A DNA stretch of 64,000 nucleotides from Epiperipatus broadwayi (GCA_028023455.1 JAQFVV010012671.1:808001-872000); one strand, 5' to 3'. Numbered from the stretch's first letter, positions 38,701 to 45,960 are shown. Numbers and translations are program-made. The notes: generated by a model not told the origin, from the sequence alone.

Positions 38701-40602
38701 TTAGTGTTAATAATGAATAATTTGTATGCTGACTTATTGTGAACTATTAAAGAATATTTTACTTGAGTTATGATGACTAGTTAAAATCTTTCTACAATAT
38801 GTAAATTTTTTTATGATACTATATATTTATGAATACATATACAATTATTAGTGAAAATTAATTGAATGTTATTGGTTTTAATTATAATTAACATCAATTA
38901 ATGCATAGTAATTACATTCAAACTTAGCGATTCTGTCTTAACCTTCCTGAATTTATATCTTAAAATAGTTATTAGAAGAAAATAAAAACTGCTAAGTCAA
39001 TATTTACTAAATCTTCTTGTGAATTTTCATTACTTGACAAAAATATCAATGCTTTATTAAGTTTTTATAAACACATGCAAACCCACATATGTTCCTAACA
39101 TTGATGCGATTCTTATCAGAAGCTTTCATATAACTTTAAATATCATTCTGAGTTAAGGTATATAAAATTATTATAAATAATATATTTATATCTATTTCTC
39201 ATTAATTATGTTATATATGTAAAAAATGTATATTTTGATTTATTATATGTTCTAGGGCTTCCAGCGTGTATTTGATAATATGCCAGATATATGTCTTGAT
39301 GTTCCAGCAGCATATGCTCTGTTAGAGCGCTTCCTGAATTTGTGCCACAAGGCTAACTTCATATCTGAATGTATTATGAAAAAGATGCCTTCTAGGTAAA
39401 GTTTCTACTTTGTGTGATTTTTTTTTGTTGTAGTTTTATTCTAGTTCTAGTTTTTTTTTTTTTTTTTGCATAATAATTTTAATATTTTTAAATATCAAAA
39501 TGTTGTGATAGTATATTCTTTTCCTATCTATTGATCCCCATATTTTCTTATAATATTTAATTTTTTAATAAGGATTTTGTTGTAATTATCAAACTTTAAT
39601 TCTACTCAAATTTTTTAGTATTAATTATTTTAATGATAAAAATTTAGTTAGACTTAGAGTATTGTGAGATCTGGATTAATAATGCCTATTGGATTCTCAG
39701 CATAGGAAATATGATGTGAAGAGTATTCTAAAAATAAAATCTCCAAGTTAAATCTTTGTAAAATTTATCCAACTCATATATATTAACTTGAACTCTCACA
39801 AAGGATTTTTTTTTCTTGTCTTGCCTTCTATTATGCATTTGATAATGGAAATTAGTTTCAAAGTTATCTATATCCAACTATAAATAAAGAAGATAAGGGA
39901 ATTTCTATTTTCACTTTCAAGGTTAGAGTTGATGTGAATTATAAAATATTTAAAGCATTGAAATGATGACTATCTTTATAATGTAATGTCTATGTAGATA
40001 GCAGACATGAATTTATTCAGAAAAGTGAAAAAGTCATTTGTATTCTTAGTAGGAATCAATTTGTATAATATAAGACATTAAATTCAGTTTTTGTTTTTTA
40101 AGTCATATGGATCATAGTGACTTATTTTAAAAATGTTAATAAGTGATAATTCAATAGCAATTGAAATTGAGGTGGATTGGTTTTTTATTTATGAATCTTG
40201 TGAGCATAGGATTGCATTCTCATCATATAAATATTATGGATGTTATATTTAAATGTAATGTCAGTTTGACACTAATTACTTTTAAGAAATTGTTTTTTTC
40301 TATTATAATATTTCTTTTTTTTTTTTTTTGAGATATTATATCAAAAGAATTTATTCGAGTGTGAAGTCACAAAAGTGTACCTATTAACATTTTTTTTTTT
40401 AACAAAATAAATGTTTTCCCTAATGATATATTAAATATTGACAAAATTCATATGTCTTTTAGTTACTTTAAATAAAATAAAATATTTTTTCATAATATAT
40501 TTTTTATTTTTAACATTTTTTGTTTTTTCACATTATAGAGGTCGCAAACGTTTTGTTTCTGAAGGTGATGGTGGTCTTATTAAAGAGAGTATACTCAAGT
40601 AA
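2615..40602 (+). CDS. PDCD4: PDCD4 orthologue, 5'-partial, eight exons
   Basis: This is the gene of the window: programmed cell death 4, a cytoplasmic/nuclear protein that binds the helicase eIF4A and keeps it out of the eIF4F complex, repressing translation of structured mRNAs. Eight exons join in frame with GT-AG introns to give 323 residues, against about 469 for the human protein, so only the N-terminal RNA-binding part is missing and should lie upstream of base 1. In the joined numbering MA3 domain 1 spans about 17-140 and MA3 domain 2 about 183-305. The acids of the loops LPDLTIDTP (D102, D106) and MPDICLDVP (D267, D271) match human E249/D253 and D414/D418, which are known to contact eIF4A. 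The tail [13 protein letters not shown] keeps the site equivalent to human Ser457 (S310 here), a known Akt/S6K target. The wording of the protein is closest to arthropod PDCD4. Identification is by recognition, not by search. Confidence 0.95.
2729..8389. other. Intron 1, 5' part: no gene seen
   Basis: AT-rich intron. An open frame at 3112-3375 ends in a patch with somewhat higher GC (residues [20 protein letters not shown]), but it has no recognisable domain and no convincing splice sites. I treat it as unassigned, perhaps an old element remnant. An (AC)n run lies near 7408. Other short frames are chance. Confidence 0.5.
6505..7075. repeat. Three diverged tandem units, about 200 bp each
   Basis: Blocks beginning near 6505, 6690 and 6925 share the ordered phrases GGCTAAAATTAT or close forms, TTTTAAACAAGAATA or close forms, CACTAAAGATAGAATGA and AAATTAAATTGAT. 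Only blocks 1 and 3 share the opening ATTAATCAG. The copies are strongly diverged, so this is an old local amplification within intron 1. Confidence 0.6.
8390..8564. repeat. 89-bp tandem duplication
   Basis: Two almost identical units starting at 8390 and 8479 begin ATCATAACTCTCACTC and end near CCCTAATTGTGAACC. They abut the 5' side of the RTE-like LINE, and a related sequence occurs in inverted orientation beyond the LINE 3' end at about 11481-11510. Confidence 0.85.
9027..9491 (+). pseudogene. LINE endonuclease fragment, 154 aa
   Basis: This is the longest open stretch of the LINE at 8565-11348. It is the C-terminal half of an APE-type endonuclease: [13 protein letters not shown], then W-T-W and ELDYILSNR, then the TGNDHRL motif with the catalytic-type histidine. 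The upstream part is in other frames and contains stops, so the frame is a remnant and the methionine has no meaning as a start. Confidence 0.85.
10090..10800 (+). pseudogene. LINE reverse transcriptase fragment
   Basis: The conserved RT blocks occur in order: [31 protein letters not shown], a block resembling motif A with its FD-type acid region disrupted by a stop near 10314, [13 protein letters not shown], and [12 protein letters not shown] (the YADD-type catalytic motif). In-frame stops occur at about 10314 and 10528 and at other places, so no active polymerase is encoded. Confidence 0.85.
11349..11930. other. Intron 1, 3' part: nothing further seen
   Basis: AT-rich sequence with the inverted flank of the 8.4-kb repeat at about 11481-11510, then intron leading to the polypyrimidine tract and acceptor at 11911-11930. 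No other feature was seen. Confidence 0.5.
11931..12152 (+). CDS. PDCD4: PDCD4 exon: core of MA3 domain 1
   Basis: The exon has 74 codons, phase 0 at both ends. The acceptor is TTCTCCCTAG and the donor is GTAAAT. It holds the signature SHREMTS of the first MA3 domain and the loop LPDLTIDTP, which carries the acids used to contact eIF4A. It is separated from the previous exon by a 9.2-kb intron that contains a LINE. Confidence 0.95.
12153..13423. other. Intron 2, 5' part: no gene seen
   Basis: AT-rich intron. From about 12700 to 13130 the sequence is purine-rich and could be an old transposon remnant, but no protein motif could be read in any frame. Confidence 0.5.
13424..13478. repeat. 20-bp perfect-type hairpin at LINE junction
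   Basis: GCACTGCTCTCTGTGAAATA on the left is matched by the reverse-complement arm TATTTCACAGAGGGCAGTGC on the right (one mismatch), around a short AT spacer. The right arm sits exactly where the LINE 3' fragment begins, so it may have formed during a fold-back event at insertion. Confidence 0.8.
13478..14372 (+). mobile_element. LINE 3' end, copy 1
   Basis: This is the C-terminal part of a non-LTR polyprotein. It reads first as [20 protein letters not shown] and continues in the open frame 13679-14290 (203 aa). That frame has the phrases [36 protein letters not shown] and TREYTHKWK, then a cysteine/histidine patch (CKLYKEG...[11 protein letters not shown]) typical of the C-terminal zinc-binding region after the RT. 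I recall similar C-termini in tick LINEs. The 3' end is GATTCCTGACTCC ... CACATCACAT. It is 5' truncated. Confidence 0.8.
13679..14290 (+). pseudogene. LINE C-terminal region, open 203 aa
   Basis: An unbroken frame of the LINE C-terminus downstream of the reverse transcriptase domain, with the IYDNS...LLFKARTG block and the Cys/His patch near residues 118-140. It lacks all catalytic domains, so it cannot act alone. It is by far the longest open frame of the window, and the intact length suggests a fairly young copy. Confidence 0.75.
14373..15273 (+). mobile_element. LINE 3' end, copy 2, head-to-tail with copy 1
   Basis: A second 5'-truncated copy of the same LINE begins exactly where copy 1 ends and extends further upstream in the protein: [40 protein letters not shown] and [12 protein letters not shown] (open 14373-14621). 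It then repeats the WDRRID and IYDN region with stops. Its end (CCCGACTCTG ... AAGTCACAATGCATCGCATC) matches the end of copy 1. It is broken by stops and small deletions. Confidence 0.8.
15274..16660. other. Intron 2, 3' part: no gene seen
   Basis: AT-rich intron up to the acceptor at 16660. The open frame at 15520-15729 is low-complexity and has no support. Confidence 0.5.
16661..16758 (+). CDS. PDCD4: PDCD4 exon: end of MA3 domain 1
   Basis: The 98-nt exon begins after TTTATTAG and ends at AAG before the donor GTTAAA, leaving two bases of a split arginine codon. It encodes [14 protein letters not shown] and the SYKGKVEC segment, the last helices of MA3 domain 1. The donor is weak apart from the GT, but the reading frame across the 193-bp intron fixes it. 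Confidence 0.93.
16952..17066 (+). CDS. PDCD4: PDCD4 exon: inter-domain linker
   Basis: The 115-nt exon completes the split arginine codon and continues for 38 codons to the donor GTAATA. It encodes [20 protein letters not shown], the glycine-rich linker between the two MA3 domains, followed by RPVKYLIKK. This segment is among the best conserved in animals and supports the arthropod-like assignment. Confidence 0.95.
17287..18010 (+). mobile_element. LINE reverse-transcriptase fragment
   Basis: A degenerate piece of non-LTR RT in intron 4. It has [19 protein letters not shown] (RT motif A region) at about 17337-17393, then a RFADDITYI-type catalytic motif near 17580-17600 followed by [18 protein letters not shown], and a C-terminal block (EMWAMSK, resembling the usual SETW segment) near 17900. 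It is riddled with stops and frameshifts. The FADD-to-EKTK spacing is as in active elements, so the family is clear even though the element is dead. Confidence 0.85.
18361..18486 (+). repeat. Dispersed repeat, copy 1
   Basis: About 125 bases recur in the same orientation at 33815-33940. Shared phrases are CCA(T/C)AAGC(T/C)AGAAA, TAGTCTG(A/G)GG and TAGAT(A/G)GGGATTTTA. It encodes nothing recognisable and may be the 3' end of a transposon or a SINE-like unit. Confidence 0.7.
18550..21630 (-). mobile_element. RTE-like LINE, antisense, highly decayed
   Basis: On the minus strand this tracks the element at 8565-11348. The 5' part near 21560-21630 matches the sequence upstream of that copy (CCAGGCTG(C/T)CATTTGAT and GCAGATCACTTTCA), and the body carries the diverged endonuclease region. 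The 3' region near 18600-18720 reads as the WAGxx and basic C-terminal part. It is full of stops and small tandem duplications, for example a 29-bp unit repeated at 20904-20961. A SINE is inserted at 20256-20368. Confidence 0.75.
20241..20383 (-). mobile_element. tRNA-derived SINE with 15-bp target duplication
   Basis: The insert at 20256-20368 is flanked by direct repeats AACAATAAGTAATTT (20241-20255 and 20369-20383). On the minus strand it has an A-box-like TAGCCGAGAGGTCA, a CTTGCAA loop, a B-box-like AGTTCGCATTCC, the acceptor-like CCGATGC and a poly(A) tail (seen as T run on +). The long stretch between the anticodon arm and the T arm points to a class II tRNA origin (Leu or Ser type). 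It is nested in the antisense LINE. Confidence 0.88.
22101..22208 (+). CDS. PDCD4: PDCD4 exon: start of MA3 domain 2
   Basis: The exon has 36 codons, phase 0, after the acceptor TTATTTAG and before the donor GTAAAA. It encodes [15 protein letters not shown] and [13 protein letters not shown], the opening helices of the second MA3 domain. The open frame that runs past the donor to 22460 is intron and low-complexity translation, not coding. Confidence 0.95.
22209..22706. other. Intron 5 start: nothing seen
   Basis: T-rich intron sequence following the donor, without recognisable elements. Confidence 0.5.
22707..23541 (+). mobile_element. Penelope-like element fragment with inverted terminal repeat
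   Basis: Inverted arms at about 22707-22918 and 23344-23541 flank a 425-base centre. The centre and the start of the right arm read as the end of a Penelope-like polyprotein, the C-terminal GIY-YIG endonuclease region: [20 protein letters not shown] and then [16 protein letters not shown] before a stop. The histidine in TGH and the N-F-D phrase are typical of that domain. The right arm beyond the stop has a hammerhead-like motif (23445-23473). The RT and most of the endonuclease are missing, and the left arm is an inverted copy of the end, a known arrangement for this group. Confidence 0.65.
23542..24695. other. Intron 5: no gene seen between elements
   Basis: AT-rich sequence with A-rich runs near 24060. 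No coding or repeat assignment could be supported. Confidence 0.5.
24700..26178 (-). repeat. LTR (3' LTR in element orientation)
   Basis: This 1.48-kb terminal repeat is highly similar to the one at 29158-30644. Differences are scattered substitutions and small indels, including a 16-base segment missing here near 24757. The short frames inside it on both strands are not genes. Confidence 0.9.
27504..27752. repeat. 126-bp tandem duplication within LTR element
   Basis: Two units starting at 27504 and 27630 share GTTTGCGTCACGCTCCGCTA and ATCAATATAATCGATAAGAC with few differences. It lies downstream of the Gag remnant in the element interior. Confidence 0.9.
27960..28710 (-). pseudogene. Gag-like remnant of LTR element
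   Basis: The minus-strand frame 28468-28752 (best start METQDK at 28710) encodes a charged, coiled-coil-like segment ([19 protein letters not shown]). The next frame, 27960-28397, continues with acid- and lysine-rich sequence and a basic patch [17 protein letters not shown]. The two frames connect across an A-rich run near 28475, so one shift probably separates parts of a single Gag. No zinc knuckle or capsid motif was recognised. Placement just inside the 5' LTR fits Gag. Confidence 0.55.
29158..30644 (-). repeat. LTR (5' LTR in element orientation)
   Basis: This is the 1.49-kb partner of the LTR at 24700-26178. On the minus strand it would hold the promoter of the element. The close match of the two LTRs suggests a fairly recent insertion. 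Confidence 0.9.
30930..31740 (-). mobile_element. LINE 3' end with C-terminal zinc-finger tail, antisense
   Basis: On the minus strand the region reads in order as ILKI.W with RAGCxxIEA-like [13 protein letters not shown], then [17 protein letters not shown] (the usual YGEL and basic block) and finally [10 protein letters not shown] and [11 protein letters not shown]. The last is a degraded Cys2-His2-like tail of the form C..C....SRIGL.SH. These are the hallmarks of the C-terminus of a class of non-LTR elements. It is broken by stops and contains a 55-base hairpin at 31224-31278. Confidence 0.7.
31224..31278. repeat. Hairpin with 20-bp arms
   Basis: The left arm ATTGAGTGTCTTTAGAAAAA is matched perfectly by TTTTTCTAAAGACACTCAAT on the right around a short AT loop. 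It lies inside the antisense LINE end. Confidence 0.85.
31741..32722. other. Intron 5, 3' end: no gene seen
   Basis: AT-rich intron leading to the acceptor at 32722. Nothing was assigned. Confidence 0.5.
32723..32833 (+). CDS. PDCD4: PDCD4 exon: middle of MA3 domain 2
   Basis: The exon has 37 codons, phase 0, after a long polypyrimidine acceptor ending TTTAG and before a consensus GTAAGT donor. It encodes [20 protein letters not shown] and the ITPDQMRN segment, which align with human AIIMVLES and ITVDQMKR. The preceding intron is 10.5 kb and carries an LTR retrotransposon. Confidence 0.93.
33060..33620. repeat. Three diverged tandem units, about 200 bp
   Basis: The phrase (T/G)AATGAATAAAACTTTTTTT or a variant recurs near 33188, 33400 and 33575, each preceded by a TGCATTTT-like or TTTACTGCAT-like block. 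The spacing of 180-210 bases suggests an old tandem amplification. Confidence 0.5.
33815..33940 (+). repeat. Dispersed repeat, copy 2
   Basis: It matches 18361-18486 in the same orientation. Shared blocks include AAGCCAGAAACTAGTCTG (with T for C in copy 1) and GGGATTTTA. It has no recognisable coding content. Confidence 0.7.
34540..34652. repeat. Subterminal GTTAACTC repeats of the TIR element
   Basis: About three tandem units near 50 bases share (C)TAGA...GTTAACTC, mostly followed by (A/G)GAGTTAAGTCT and TTTCTACG. The GTTAACTC/GAGTTAAG pair is self-complementary. Such subterminal repeats often serve as transposase binding sites in TIR elements; that role is inferred here. Confidence 0.7.
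35042..35248 (+). other. Unassigned 68-aa frame in TIR element
   Basis: This is the only stretch of balanced base composition in the transposon interior. Open frames occur on both strands over it (for example 34947-35193 on the minus strand), so it is not clearly coding. It could be a remnant of a transposase or of captured host sequence. No motif is recognised. Confidence 0.2.
35260..37000. repeat. Higher-order tandem repeat in TIR element
   Basis: The motif CCCAATAATTGTTGTCGGCA followed by ATCAAATGTAAA recurs about ten times (near 35335, 35410, 35495, 35815, 35900, 36210, 36290, 36375, 36425 and 36735) in variant forms. It is embedded in a longer order of blocks: ACCCAAATTACTATTTGAAC, then GACC-CTCTTGTCAAT, then TTGTCCCATTGTCAAA, then ACCATAATTTATAAACGAAA. 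That order returns about four times, every 400-500 bases. Short open frames inside are chance products of the repeats. Confidence 0.85.
37146..39255. other. Intron 6, 3' part: no gene seen
   Basis: AT-rich intron to the acceptor at 39255. Short open frames are low-complexity and lack motifs. Confidence 0.5.
39256..39395 (+). CDS. PDCD4: PDCD4 exon: end of MA3 domain 2
   Basis: The 140-nt exon begins after the acceptor TTCTAG and ends in a split arginine codon before the donor GTAAAG. It contains [17 protein letters not shown], the second eIF4A-binding loop, and then [12 protein letters not shown], the last MA3 helices. The two acids of the loop are intact. Confidence 0.95.
39396..40538. other. 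Intron 7: no gene seen
   Basis: The 1.1-kb terminal intron is AT-rich with long T runs. Nothing was assigned. Confidence 0.55.
40539..40602 (+). CDS. PDCD4: PDCD4 terminal coding exon
   Basis: The last coding exon begins after ATTATAG at 40538 (the next AG, two bases on, would break the frame). It encodes the conserved [13 protein letters not shown] tail and a species-specific end LIKESILK before TAA at 40600-40602. The serine in RKRFVS is the Akt/S6K consensus position. The final residues differ from the human RLKPESY ending. Confidence 0.94.
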
Positions 40603-41408
40603 AATCATCTCTAGCAGCTGTTGTTAATCAGGATTTGCACCTTGATGTAATTGTCTCCTGGTTCAATTTTATACACATTTTGCATTTCTCTCAATGTTTA
40701 CATTTATTTTATTTTTTTTGGCAATGAAAATTAACCTATATATAGGTAAATTGTTTATAAATATTCATGTAATTTTTGTATTTTTATTTGGGGGGGTTGA
40801 AATTATAGCTTTTTTTTTCATGTGTGTGTGTATGTTATTGTTTTTGTTTTTTTTTGCTTTTAAATTAATGAAAAAAGCAAATGGAGAAGAGTATGAATGG
40901 TTGAAAGAAACGTTTGTAATAGTTCTAAATTTTACAATGCCAAATCTTTCTCCCTTTTTTGGTCTTCAGGCAAAATTGGCAGAAGAATAAAAAAAATGTA
41001 TATTTTTTTTTTTAAAAAAAAAATAGAAAAATAAAGAACAAAGAAAGATTTTTTTAAAAATTTTTTAAAAGAAAACTAAAAATGAAGAGAAATTGTACAG
41101 GAGCAACATCCCTTGAAACAAAGCAACATAAAATTTAAGGTTGTCAGTTTTAAATGGCATGTTCCATATTGTAAATATTGTTTAAACATTTTATTTTTAC
41201 TTTATATACTTACTTTTGTACCCAAGAGGAAAAAAGATATTTAAAAAATAAATTGTAAGACTTCCAAATAATGTAATTTTTTTTAATTATGATTTTTTAT
41301 TTTATTTTATATACATACATTTTTTCTAGAAAGAAATTTTTTTTTTTTGTGAATTTTGATATGATAGTTATTTACTTTCAGCAGGTTTTTTTTTTCTTGT
41401 ATTGAGAA

Positions 41409-41414
41409 AATAAA
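41409..41414 (+). terminator. Candidate proximal poly(A) signal
   Basis: AATAAA is followed by GTGTTTTTGACTGG and, further on, AAGTGTGGCTTTTT, which would serve as a downstream GT-rich element. It may give a shorter PDCD4 transcript. Confidence 0.4.
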
Positions 41415-41818
41415 GTGTTTTTGACTGGTAAATAAGTGTGGCTTTTTATCATTTACTGATATTGGTATATGTATTAAATTTTTTTTTTAAAAAAAAGGAA
41501 AGCTTTTTTTTTTTTTTTTTATGGCCACCATATATTGTGATCTATCATTTGAAATTTTGTCATTTCAATGACATTTTGCTTTCTTTTTTTCCTCTCCCTT
41601 TCCTCTCTTTTTGAAATAATCTGTGTAGAACTTTAAAGTTTTGAAAAGATTTTTGTTTAAAAAGCTTTATTTTTTTTTCTCTTCTGTTCTTGGTATAGTG
41701 TAGATTTTATTTTGTACAAGATACTAACGCACAATTTGTACTATTTCATAAAAAATAAAAAAAAAATTAAATGAAAAAAAAAAAAAGAAGAAAAGGAAAA
41801 AAAAGTATGGAAAAGAGC

Positions 41819-41824
41819 AATAAA
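41819..41824 (+). terminator. Candidate distal poly(A) signal
   Basis: AATAAA is followed within 30 bases by the GT-rich element CTGGTGTTGTT and a T run, the usual layout of an animal polyadenylation site. It is the last such signal before intergenic-looking DNA. An alternative proximal signal is at 41409-41414. Confidence 0.5.
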
Positions 41825-41840
41825 AATTATAAAATGAAAC

Positions 41841-42289
41841 TGGTGTTGTTATTTTTTAGTACCTTTTAATTAGTATGTATATATAAAGAATAACAAATTT
41901 TGTTAAATACAAAAAGCTTTTCAGATGCTTTAGGTATATAATAAATAGTAAAAAAAAGTTTAAATACAATTTCTATTATAACTTTTACAAAATTATTGAT
42001 CTAGTTTTCAATTATTTTAATACATTCTCTTCCTAAAAATAAACGTGATATGCAAAGTTCTTAAAATTTATATGCATATTATTATTATTTTATGTAAAAA
42101 AAATTATTTTAATATACAAAAATAAACAACTAATTACAAAAGTATTTAATAATAAATTTATAATGAATAAATAATAACAACAAATAGAACAAATGCAGCT
42201 TATTGCAAAGTATTTAAAATTGTTCTTTAAATTTAAGTTATTATTTACTTTATATATATATGAATACATTATATAATAAAGAATATATA
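41841..42289. other. Intergenic after PDCD4: nothing seen
   Basis: AT-rich sequence between the PDCD4 poly(A) signals and a LINE fragment. The minus-strand frame at 42090-42305 is low-complexity. Confidence 0.5.
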
Positions 42290-42545
42290 TCATCATCATT
42301 TTCAACTATTAATTGATCTATTTCAGATGATCTTTCCAACATTAATTTTGTTTTCTTCCTCAGCAATCCAGAAAATTTCTTACGTTCGTTCATCCATTTT
42401 ACACATGGTCTTTTCCTAGATTTTTACACTCTCTTGGAATTCCATTTAAAACTTCATTTGTCTATCTATTATTATTTCTTCTAGAAGTATGACCTGTCCA
42501 GCTCCATTTCAGACTTATTTCTTTCAATAATATCAGTGATATCTT
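42290..42545 (-). mobile_element. RTE-like LINE 3' end, antisense
   Basis: On the minus strand it shows the last part of the LINE C-terminus: a WSWTGHT-like start, NNNR, the basic block KNLGKRPCVKWMNE, and the tail GTTGAAAATGATGATGATAT. The order and the GAT-rich tail match the ends at 11100-11348 and 58081-58325. It is strongly 5' truncated. Confidence 0.75.
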
Positions 42546-42569
42546 TGTTCTCACCCATTTTTCGATCTG

Positions 42570-42622
42570 TGCTTATATATATATATACACACATATGTAT
42601 GTGTTCCATATATATATATATT
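42570..42622. repeat. TA/CA microsatellite cluster
   Basis: Runs of TATATATATA, ACACACATATGTATGTGT and again ATATATATAT occur together, and the core is self-complementary. Confidence 0.8.
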
Positions 42623-45139
42623 GACTAGGATAAAAAAAACAGTTTTGAAACAAATTTTACATTTTTTAATATATGTTATCATTTCTGTGCATTGACTTCC
42701 TATGTGAGACAATAAACCCTTTAAAAATTATTGTGTATTACTTTTACATTATAAGATAACAAAGCTATTTATTTTATATATGTATTGATATGTACAAATT
42801 GTTTAAAAACAATCATGGTTAATAAAAAGTTATATATTTGCAGATGATTTATGTTGTATAACAGTATAAATTTTAATTTTATAAATAAAACAAATGAAAA
42901 TTTTAAGCTACTACTTATTGAAAAAAAAAAAATGCTTAGGTTTGTTTTATGCAGACCTTAATTTCAATTCAAAAATACTCTATTTCACAAACACTCATTA
43001 TTTTATGCGCAAGTGCATTGCAATATAGCAATTATTCAGAAGTTTTTACCTTTGTCAGTATGTGAATATAACCAAGGTTAATTATAATATTGTTACATTT
43101 TATTGACTTTTGCCATTTATGTTTGAATTTAGTTAACAAATTTATATTGTAAATGAACTTAAGATGAAAGTTTATAAGTATTTTTTTTTTTTTTAGGAAT
43201 AAATGAATGCAATTAATTAAAAATTTGAATTTATATTTTCTTTTCTTTAGAAGAAATAAATATAGTTCATGCACAAATATATGCTGGGTTTCTTTCATTT
43301 TGTGTGCGACATGGCAGTAACTTTGGTCTCGAACTATTCTTTATGAATGTAAAACGTTTCTGGAAAATTGTGTTATATGTAGAAGGAAAAAAATTTCTAT
43401 CAAAATTAGTATATTATTTTTTGAATTCTAGACAATAGATTGATTTTACATATGTAGTTTTAAAATTGAGTGCACAGTCAGATGGATATTTATTTGCTTA
43501 TGAATCATTATTTGGTCATAGTATCTTAGTTAGTTCAACTGCCTTTTGGCAGAAATTTGAATATTGAACAACATAAAAAAAAGAACAGTGGGTCTTATAA
43601 CTATTCCCATCATGTGATAGAAGATAATGAATAAAGGAAATTTGGTAAAAGAATTATAATCACAAATGATAATAAGTAATATTGCTGATAACATGTAACT
43701 GTGATATAAGAGAAGATAAAAAAATAAAGGAAATTTGGTAAAAGAATTATTACAAGTGGTGGGAAATAATTAATTGATAAGTAATAAAACGCACCAGTTC
43801 AAATTTATATATATATATAACTCATTACTGTCAATCTTGTTTAATCTGAAAACTTAAATATGGAATCGCCATTCTTTAATTGTACCATTATTAAAACAAT
43901 TTGCTGTATTTAAGTTTTTTGAGCCGAAACTATTAGAATAATATAGTGTAATAAAAGAATGAGTCAATAAAACATTTAAACCTGATTGAACGTGTTAATG
44001 TAATAAAGAAGTGGTATTTGTACGGCTTCAGAAGCAAATAAAGATTTACAATCAACAAGCTTGTTACTAATAAAAAAAGGTTAAGAAAATATTTCTTTTA
44101 AATATAGCAAACAAAACATTATTTTTTATAAGCGGAATGCATATTAAATAAAAACCTGCATATGATTTGTACTTCATTTCTATCATGCCATGTTTTACCT
44201 ATTAATAATATATTTAATAAATGGCTGTAGTAGCTAACTAGAATATTTTGGTCATACTAATTGAAAACCATCAATTTGAAAAGCAAAACAATATTAAGTA
44301 CAATTTTTATAGATAAAGTTTTATTATTCAAATTAATCACAAAATATCTAATTCAGAAACATTAAATACAAATAGTAAATCATTTTAATTTACAAGCTAT
44401 ATTACATATACTGTAAATCTAGTATAAAGTTTGAATTCAATATTGATTTTTTTTTTTTTGTAATGAATATATCAATAGTAATCCAATGAATAGACAACTT
44501 TCAGCCAGCAAAATTTCCACTGATTAATGGATACCAAATATGCCAATCAGGTGCAGAGATTAAATTAGTTAGGACAATTGACATATCTAGTTGGCTTACA
44601 TATGATGGATGGGTCTAGAGAAAATTCTTATAGTTTATGGTATTAATGCACACAAATATAAGTTGAGGGAGTCATGAGAAGCTTTGTTTTTGAAATCCCC
44701 ATTTACTTAAATGTAACATTATTTTAAATAATAAGTCCAATCCTATGCACTTGAATTAATGCTTTTATTATTTCTTTCTTATTAGTTTTGACTGATCTAT
44801 ATATATACTTCATCAGAGCTGAAAAATTGTATTTTTTTATAATTTTGAGTCATTAAAACAATGCAAAAAGATAAAAAAATTAGAAATGGGATATGCAATA
44901 TTTTTTTCTTGGCAATATTTGATTGCAGATGGAAATAGCATTATGATGTGAATCAATGTTTAAAGTAGATTATTTCTGTGTGGACTACCATGTTTTACAA
45001 TTGACAAAGCAGCATGATTAATGGTCGTTTTCTTGGAATTTCCAAAAAAAAAAGATAAATGATTTATATGACTAGATCATATGCTCCTAGTCATTCATTT
45101 CCAGTTCTTATGCTTGTGACACCATTTTCTTGTCATACC
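42623..45139. other. Gene-poor region
   Basis: AT-rich DNA with a small duplication of AATAAAGGAAATTTGGTAAA near 43632 and 43724. A hammerhead-like motif is noted on the minus strand at 44783-44820. No coding region is supported. Confidence 0.5.
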
Positions 45140-45960
45140 ATCCATATCAGAAAACAGTGGCTTTGGAAGGATAGTTGAACCATAAATGTACTTTTAATAA
45201 TGTATATTCATAAATTGTTCTGGTAATTTGAGATAGTTTTTTATTGAAACTACAAGAAAGGTTAAGATAGATGCAATTGAAATTTCCAATAATGATAGTT
45301 TTAGTATTTGAAGGAGTTTCTGTGAGCTTTGTGCTATTCAAATGGCGAATCTAATTTTTCTGGGGAGTAAATAATAATATATTTTAGAGCAAATTTTGAA
45401 ATTATTAAATTTACCACCAAGTTTGAAGTGTAATAAGTAGAACATTTTTTGCTGACTTTTAAAAAGCATGATGAGAACATTTATTAAGTTTCAGAAAAAT
45501 AGTGTTTTACTTTGTTGAAGTTGTTTTCCTAATAAAGTTTTCTGTGTTTTTGAGCATATTTTTGATTTGCACCAATGTTACATTTTGAAATACATTTTTA
45601 GATTATCTTTTATGTAATTTAAGAATTTCTCAAATATTTGAATAATTCTTTATCATCACTTGTTGAATCAAGATTTTTTACTGGTTAAAGCAAAACTTAG
45701 TATCATTAAGTAGACAAATTGTTTAATGCAATTAATTTGAAAAAAACATCTGATCCAAGTTTGTTTGATTAGTTGGGATGGATCTATTTGCAGTGAAGTT
45801 TGAGAAAGAATGAATCCCAAACAGATCTAAGGGAGTTATTTCTATTAGTAATCAGCTTTGTTGAAGGTAATCATGGACCTTTAATCATTTGCAAGTGGTG
45901 TGACTAAGATTATTGCAATAGAAGCAAAGGGAATTACAACTGTAAAGTATGTGAGGTTTT
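45140..45960 (-). mobile_element. Possible antisense LINE remnant (ORF1 end, endonuclease)
   Basis: On the minus strand a degraded zinc-knuckle-like phrase CFYCNNLSHTTCK lies near 45895-45935. Downstream in that direction, at 45147-45341, an open frame has the phrase TIIIGNFNC, which resembles the IIxGDFN motif of APE-type LINE endonucleases, with the catalytic acid changed to N. The two lie in the right order for ORF1 then ORF2. The rest is unreadable, so this is a weak assignment. Confidence 0.3.

Larger units (their letters stand above)
40603..41840 (+). other. PDCD4: PDCD4 3' UTR (end inferred)
   Basis: AT-rich sequence follows the stop codon, with poly(T) and poly(A) runs. AATAAA hexamers occur at 41247, 41409 and 41819. 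The one at 41819-41824 has a GT-rich stretch (TGGTGTTGTT) just downstream, and the one at 41409 is followed by GT-rich sequence as well, so both are reasonable cleavage signals. The open frame at 40694-40990 within it is a chance one. The end is an estimate. Confidence 0.6.

Noticed and set aside
40694-40990. Second gene after PDCD4
   Set aside because: Lies in the 3' UTR, begins with a homopolymer-driven hydrophobic stretch and has no motif.
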